A stretch of DNA of 64,000 nucleotides, taken from NCBI GenBank assembly GCA_037693485.1, contig CM075348.1, positions 106,004,109 through 106,068,108 of the forward strand, in the 5' to 3' direction. The notes beneath the pieces are model-generated. The model ran no database searches and was not told the origin of the DNA. It saw only the letters and a list, made by a program, of their open reading frames with translations. Positions 58,479 to 64,000 of this stretch are shown piece after piece. Each line of letters opens with the position of its first letter. The stretch's first letter is position 1. The position numbers and the translations under genes were made by a program. This DNA comes from Kitagawia praeruptora (Eukaryota > Streptophyta > Magnoliopsida > Apiales > Apiaceae).

Positions 58479-60307
58479 GACTCTACAATTTAACCTACTA
58501 ACCCTCCTATGTGTCCACATTACCACACAATTAAACTTGTTAATTATTCGTCTCGAAATAATTATTAAACTCGAACCATAATAGCACACTATTTCAAAAC
58601 TTTACTAAACTAGCTCCTTAAGTGGTTTTTCACTTGCGCGTGCTAAGTTCATATATTTATATAAAATTGAAAAATCAACCTTTTAATCCAATTCTTTTTC
58701 CCTTGTCTTCTTTACAGTCGAAGATACTTGTCACAATTTTCCCAGAACTCTCAACATCATCTACGGCTCCGACTTAAACATTTTTGTAAAATCGAAAATT
58801 CAACCTTTTGACTTCAAATTTTTACAGAGCCTTAACCACTAACTAAGCCACCTTCTGTAAAATTTTAAAAATTTTAACCATGTTTAAAGGGTTCGTTTAG
58901 TCTCTCAAAGTCAATTCAACGTAGTAGTTTTTGCTCAGGACCACTCTTCACTAATTTGACCATAACTCTCAAACCACAAGTCTCCTCATAATGAACTTTA
59001 TATGCCTGGAAACTACAAAACAAGACCTTTCCAAATATTTGTAGTGGGTTTTAAGGAAACAAGGTTCGGTGGTCCGATTTTTCCATTACAAACAGATCAT
59101 GTCACAAGAACTCCAACATTCACTTTTTATGGCTTTAACTTTCAAGATCTACTAACATACCTTAATACAACCATCATAATCACCAAGATTCTCATCTTTA
59201 ACACATCATATCTAACATTAATTCTTAAGATCTTATCATCCAAAGTCCAAACCACCGAGATCTACATCAATACTTGCAAATCTTAGAAGTACAACTATAA
59301 ACTTGTCATGGCTAAGAATGAAGCAGCTTTATACCTTTCTTGAAGCTTTAGTAATCTTGTAAGAGCTTGGTAAACCTTAAGAACACCTTGGTGAGTCTAT
59401 ATAAGCCTTAATCTTCAAGATCTAGAAAAAAACACAACTTAAGTTACTATTCATCTTGAACTTCAACAATTTTTCTCACCATGCTAAGCACTAAAAAAAA
59501 TTATAGGAATTTGAACATACCTTAATATCAGTATGTAGAAGCTAGGGATTTAATTTGGTGAATTAAGAAGTAGTAGAAGTGGGAGAAAATGTTTTCTTTT
59601 TCTCCCCTTGAAGCACTCGGCAGAATGGTGCAAATGGAGGGTGGATGAGTTTTTGCTTCTTGCTTTGTGTTTCTGTATAATTATGTGATATGTATCACAT
59701 ATGTATATAATCTAGAAGCTAGTAGTTCAATTTCAAAGCCTATACTAGCCTTTTTAGCATGTATCTAAGCCTAATACTTGAATTAAACCCTTGGTGATCC
59801 ATGTTTCATGGAAAGATGTTGCTAACCATCTAGTTAGTAAACTAACTAGTTGCCAACCATTTAGTTCTTACTTTTTGACTTGCCACTTGCCTTGACCAAT
59901 TACTTGCATGTATTTTGCATGGATGCTTGCCAAGTTTCTTATTTTCTAATTTTTATTACTACATTTCCATGCTAATATTTATGTAGAAATTCTCAATTGA
60001 TTTCCAATATTCCAATCCTCCTACCTTAATATGTCGACTATATGGAGTTTCAAAATTTAATTCTCTTGGCCTCGTCATTATTTCGTATTTGTTTATTTAT
60101 CGTAAAAATGTAGATCGTTAGCAAAGTAGAATTTTTCGAATTCTGACGGTCTTTGCATACACTCATTTCACTTATATAATCTCAATATGAATTCAAAAAC
60201 CTCAATTTTTCCATTACTCATAAGTGGGTGGGAGTTGCTTTCCATACATACCGGAATTACTATTCATCCGAGTCTTTTACAATTGTGCAAAAATTAGGGT
60301 TATTACA
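58479..60307 (-). repeat. Truncated minus-strand large LTR
   Basis: The right end TTAGGGTTATTACA (60294-60307) matches the ends of the minus-strand LTRs at 11660 and 18204. The inside shares short stretches such as 'AATGAACTTTATAT' with them. The opposite LTR end (TGTGACAGCCCC type) is missing, and the left junction is not clear. No coding is seen; a 94-codon frame at 59002-59286 is incidental. Confidence 0.5.
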
Positions 60308-61381
60308 CGCTATTACTGCATTGTTTGAGCTTGCCATGGATGTTTGTCTTGGTTTTGTGTATGTGTTCTATAATAAGCCTAATTTTTGTACTTGAGAAAT
60401 TTTTTATTTTATGAATGAATAGTACTTTGCATGGATGAATAGAGATTTGCATGGATAAGTAGTGATTTCAAGAATTGAGAAATTTTTCATGTTGCTCTAT
60501 GTACGGGACATGAAACGGATATTTCGAAGTTATACGAGTAATCTACTAAGTGAATAAGTGTATATAAACGCGATCGGAATTCAGAAAATCCAAATTTTAT
60601 TTTTATAAAAAATATGACCGAGCAGTGAAAAGCATATAAATGCGAACAAGACAAGTGAATTATTATATCAAGGATTCAAGGATTATATTTTTATTAATTA
60701 TGATTTGAGGATTTAGAATGAAAACCTTCGAGTTAGAATAACGAGCATTCTAGAAATCGCTAGAACTTTATAACAAGATTAAGCGAATGCGAAAAAAATA
60801 ATGGAGCAAATACGTAAAGATATTAGAAACCATGCATGATCATCTAGGGTTCTATATTAAGTGTATTTAGAAATCAAGAAAGAAAAAGAAAAAGAAGTGA
60901 TGATGTGTGTGAACAAGAGCAAGACAACAAGGCCTACACATCACCACTTTTCTAATACACCATCAACCTTTGACACTTGTAATTAGAGGTGTATTAGCAG
61001 CTAATATACACCAAAATATCCCACAAAACTTATTTACCAACTAGTCAAACAAAGAGAAAAAGAGAGAAGAGCAAGAACACACCAGCACCTCCATTTTTAA
61101 AACATTCGGCCATTTCCATAAATTGGAATTCAAAACCCTAGCTCCCAAGCTTTGTTTTTTATGATCTATGGCTTAAGAGAAAGGTATTAAGGAGACTAAG
61201 GTATGGTAAAAATTTGAGCTTCAAACTTGCCTAGCTATGTCAAAAATGCTTCCAAAGATGAGAATGAATAGTGATGAATAGTAACTTACATAGTTTTCTA
61301 GTTTTGTTCTTAAGGCATAAGCTTTATAAAGGATATCTAAGGCTTGTTAAGTGATTATAAACACTTTATAGTGTTGGTAGA
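60308..61381 (+). repeat. Plus-strand fragment of a large-LTR family
   Basis: Stretches such as 'GGAATTCAGAAAATCC', 'CATTCGGCC' and 'GTGATGAATAGTAAC' echo the plus-strand LTR at 31108-35943, at low identity. There is no coding sequence. It is cut on the right by the next LTR. Confidence 0.45.
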
Positions 61382-64000
61382 TATAACGCCCCCAAATCCG
61401 GGGTCAAGAATTTGGTCGTCACGCGAAAATTCTCAATGTCAATTTACCTATTTAGTAACATTAACCACCTATAGTCACTCAATAACTGAATTACAACCTT
61501 TGAGACCCCAACCACCAAGCATCTTTTAGGTTATAGGGCTAGAAACAAGAATTCAAATACTTACATTTCTCATTACATCCATTCAATTACATCGTACTAT
61601 GACTTAAAAATCTTATATTACTAGTATAGCTTCGTTGAGAAGTACACCAGCAACTAGAGCTACTCAGTACAAAGTAATATAAATATTACACATCGATATA
61701 CTTACATATAACTTATTCCAACTATAGCTTTTCTGGATCATATCATCTTCATAAGGGCGTACTGCCTGCTTTTTCTGAGCCATGCAGATAAGCCTCAACC
61801 GACTACCTTCCTCTGAAAGGTTAATATTTGAAAAAAGAAAGAATGAGCGAAAGAATTGCTCAGCAAGTTAATAATAGAACTTAACAATATATATACCAGT
61901 ACACACAAGGGTATTCAATGTCTAACGATATTTAATATCATTTCTGAAACATTTATAACTATGGAACTTCAATAAGGGAAGTATAACATTTGAAATAGCC
62001 TCAAATGAACAACCTGAGATCATAATAACCATAGTAAGCTTCATACCTTAGTAAAATGGTATAAGTTGTAGTCTCAACGACCTTTAAGAAAACTCTTCAA
62101 AATACGTAGTGCAATATACTGCTACTACAAGTGTTTTCATCAAACATGAACCAAACCATAAAAAGATCCTCTTTTTAGTATTTCACAAATCTTAAAGTAT
62201 ATACATGTAAGTATATCATTTTCACCAAAACACTTGATAGATCAAGATACAGTACCTCAGCAATGTAATAACAGTTCTAAAATATCTTTGAAACTGTATG
62301 CCATGCATTGACGAACATAGTGCTAGTATATCGTAAAAGATGAAGTTTTAAGATAGCTCCATATAACCTTTCCGTAAAATATCTGCTATATGGAATATAA
62401 GCATAATCTCAACATATAACTTAAAAGATGAAGTTAGAAGGTGATCCAAGATCAAAAACCTCCTTATCACAACTCATGGTAGGTAAGGTATCAACAGAGT
62501 CATCAATTATAAGATAAAGGATGAAGTTACAAGGTAACTCAAATTATAACTTTCGTAGGAATATCTGCTATGCAAAATATGAGCCAGATATCATCATATA
62601 TCACAACGAGGAAATTGCAGGAAAATATTACAATCCTAGTTTTGAACATATTTCAAACCCCTGCCAACCTGAAAGAAGTCTCTTCGATACGTGTCGCGGG
62701 AACTACCCGTCAACCTGAAAGAAGTCTCTTCGATACGTGTTGCAGGAAATATCCAAATTAGATGATGAACTAACTGGAGTATTCACCGTGCCCGCAGTTC
62801 CAATCTTTACGATGATCAGTCGCTGATTGTACAGCTCAATTTGGTTTTACTACCGGTAGAAGGAAGAACTGACGGATTTACTTGTCCACCGCCCTTTTTT
62901 ATCTCCCTGGCCAACGGTTGGGCCTTTGGGATGGACCGGCGTGACTCGGCCTCTTACACGACTCCTAGTTCGAATAGAATCCATGACTCTGAAACGTAAG
63001 TTCGTCCCCCTTTCCCCAAGTATAATACTCGTTGATAAGACTCCACAAAGTAGTCGTATCTAGTTGGAAAGGAAAATTCACCAATATTTCCCAAGCTGAT
63101 GCTTGTTAATGGATATAAACTTGTTCCATGAATTTTATCCCTCGAGTGTTGAGGAGGTAACCAACAAGACTCATATTGATATTTGAAAAGAATCAAGATG
63201 CGAGTGAAAAGGTAGTTTAACAAGTATATGACCGGGTAGTCAAAGATATAACAGCTCTCAAGTAAGGTCCCCTTACATTTTAAAAGATAGATTCAAATGA
63301 AGAATAGAGTTCTGAGAACCATCCTTAATAACAGTAATAATGATAAGCCTCAGGAATAATTTACATAGTATTTGAAGATCGAAGATAATATCTGAATAAA
63401 ATAATGCCTTTTTAAAACTAATTAAAAGAATTAAATAAATATTCAAAGAATTTTTATTAACTCATAAATAATTAAAGGATATTCTTAAAATAAAGTATTT
63501 CTCAAGGTGACCTTCGAATGATTATATGGAAATTATTATTTGAATAAGTAAATCCTCGAATAAATATTTGGAATAGTATCCAATAAATAATTCATCCTTA
63601 AATGAATATTAAAATAATATTCGTTAAGTAAATAATCTCGAATGAATATTCATACAATATTCATTCAAATAAATAATGGGAAATATTTACTTAAATATTC
63701 TCCTTCGAAAATAATCGTGATATATCAAGAAATACCGACTCCCGGTCTAAATTCGAATAATGAGATTCGTATGCCCTTCGCTAAGGGTCTTAGCAATATC
63801 CGGCTTATAACTAATATATCTCAAATCTCGCTTATAAGCCAATATCAAATCATAACACAAGTAGCACATTATACTTTCGAAAACAATTATACCTTCCACT
63901 AGCATATTTAACAGAAATAATATTCATATGGTATTTTCTCGACTGAGATAATACTCAAATAACATTCTCCGAAAGATTTAGTAAGCAAATACAATTCCTT
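61382..64000 (-). repeat. Minus-strand LTR of the large-LTR family (runs off the window)
   Basis: The start TATAACGCCCCCAAATCCGG is a decayed TGTAACGCCCCC end. It contains ACGATGATCAGTCGC (62809-62823), CTACCGGTAG (62850-62859) and the hairpin array (about 63480-63720). Several blocks match the solo LTR, such as 'CCATGCATT(A/G)ACGA' and 'CCAACGGTTGGGCC'. It is a separate, more diverged member. No gene is seen. Confidence 0.75.
62665..62746. repeat. 46-bp tandem duplication in the last LTR
   Basis: The segment starting CAACCTGAAAGAAGTCTC at 62665 is repeated from 62711. The second copy is incomplete and slightly changed. Confidence 0.85.

Noticed and set aside
59002..59286. 94-codon frame in truncated LTR
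   Set aside because: It has no similarity to a known protein by eye and lies in LTR-like DNA shared with non-coding relatives.
1..64000. tRNA genes at TGGTATCAGAGC sites
   Set aside because: These are primer binding sites next to LTRs; no cloverleaf surrounds them.

Overview
The window is plant nuclear DNA, almost certainly from a eudicot. It is AT-rich and contains only Ty1/copia and Ty3/gypsy LTR retrotransposons, a TRIM and poly-A-tailed non-LTR retroelements. LTR elements prime from the initiator tRNA-Met site TGGTATCAGAGC. I found no recognisable single-copy host gene, rRNA, tRNA or CRISPR array. The species cannot be fixed from sequence alone.

Layout. (1) 1-4177 plus 29192 to about 29460 is a plus-strand Ty3/gypsy element ('X') with a broken gag-protease frame. 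It has no reverse transcriptase or integrase, but has a long conserved non-coding 3' region and the start of its 3' LTR. (2) 4178-29186 is a plus-strand Ty1/copia element of Maximus/SIRE type. It has 502-bp LTRs, a 5-bp target duplication (CCTAC), gag-pol, a short antisense ORF, and a very long extra ORF in the env-like position. It was hit twice. At 6990-18204 it carries a minus-strand, non-coding large-LTR gypsy derivative, whose 3' LTR carries a complete TRIM (8485-9170). At 23260-25328 it carries a poly-A-tailed non-LTR unit with an intact 565-codon ORF. (3) 29504-30300 plus 50600-50834 is the gag-like ORF of a second gypsy element ('Y'). It is split by a minus-strand solo LTR (30301-50594). 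That solo LTR is itself split by a complete plus-strand element of the same family (31108-46415) with two 4836-bp LTRs and a degenerate interior. (4) 50835-55239 is Y's non-coding 3' part and LTR. (5) 55240-58478 is the U3-R-U5 part of another LTR, possibly the rest of X's LTR. It is interrupted by a second, inverted copy of the non-LTR unit type (55763-57818). (6) 58479-64000 contains three LTR fragments of the large-LTR gypsy group in alternating orientation.

How the parts relate. The nesting and target duplications give a relative order: X and Y are oldest, then the SIRE element and the solo LTR, then the large-LTR derivative, the 15.3-kb element and the non-LTR unit, with the TRIM later than its host LTR. 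Most units here lack enzymes of their own and must have been copied in trans: gag-pro only, gag only, LTR plus non-coding interior, TRIM, and ORF-only non-LTR units. The only reasonably complete enzyme set is the SIRE gag-pol. It reads as one uninterrupted frame once the 11.2-kb insertion is set aside.

The least familiar item is the pair of about 2.06-kb non-LTR units. They share 5' and 3' ends, have 14-16-bp target duplications and poly-A tails, and carry single ORFs of nearly equal length (565 and about 559 codons). I cannot assign the proteins to a family and they are not clearly alike. Also notable are short boxes and a covarying palindrome kept across otherwise diverged large LTRs, duplicated polypurine tracts in X and Y, and a divergent antisense/env-like promoter region in the SIRE element.
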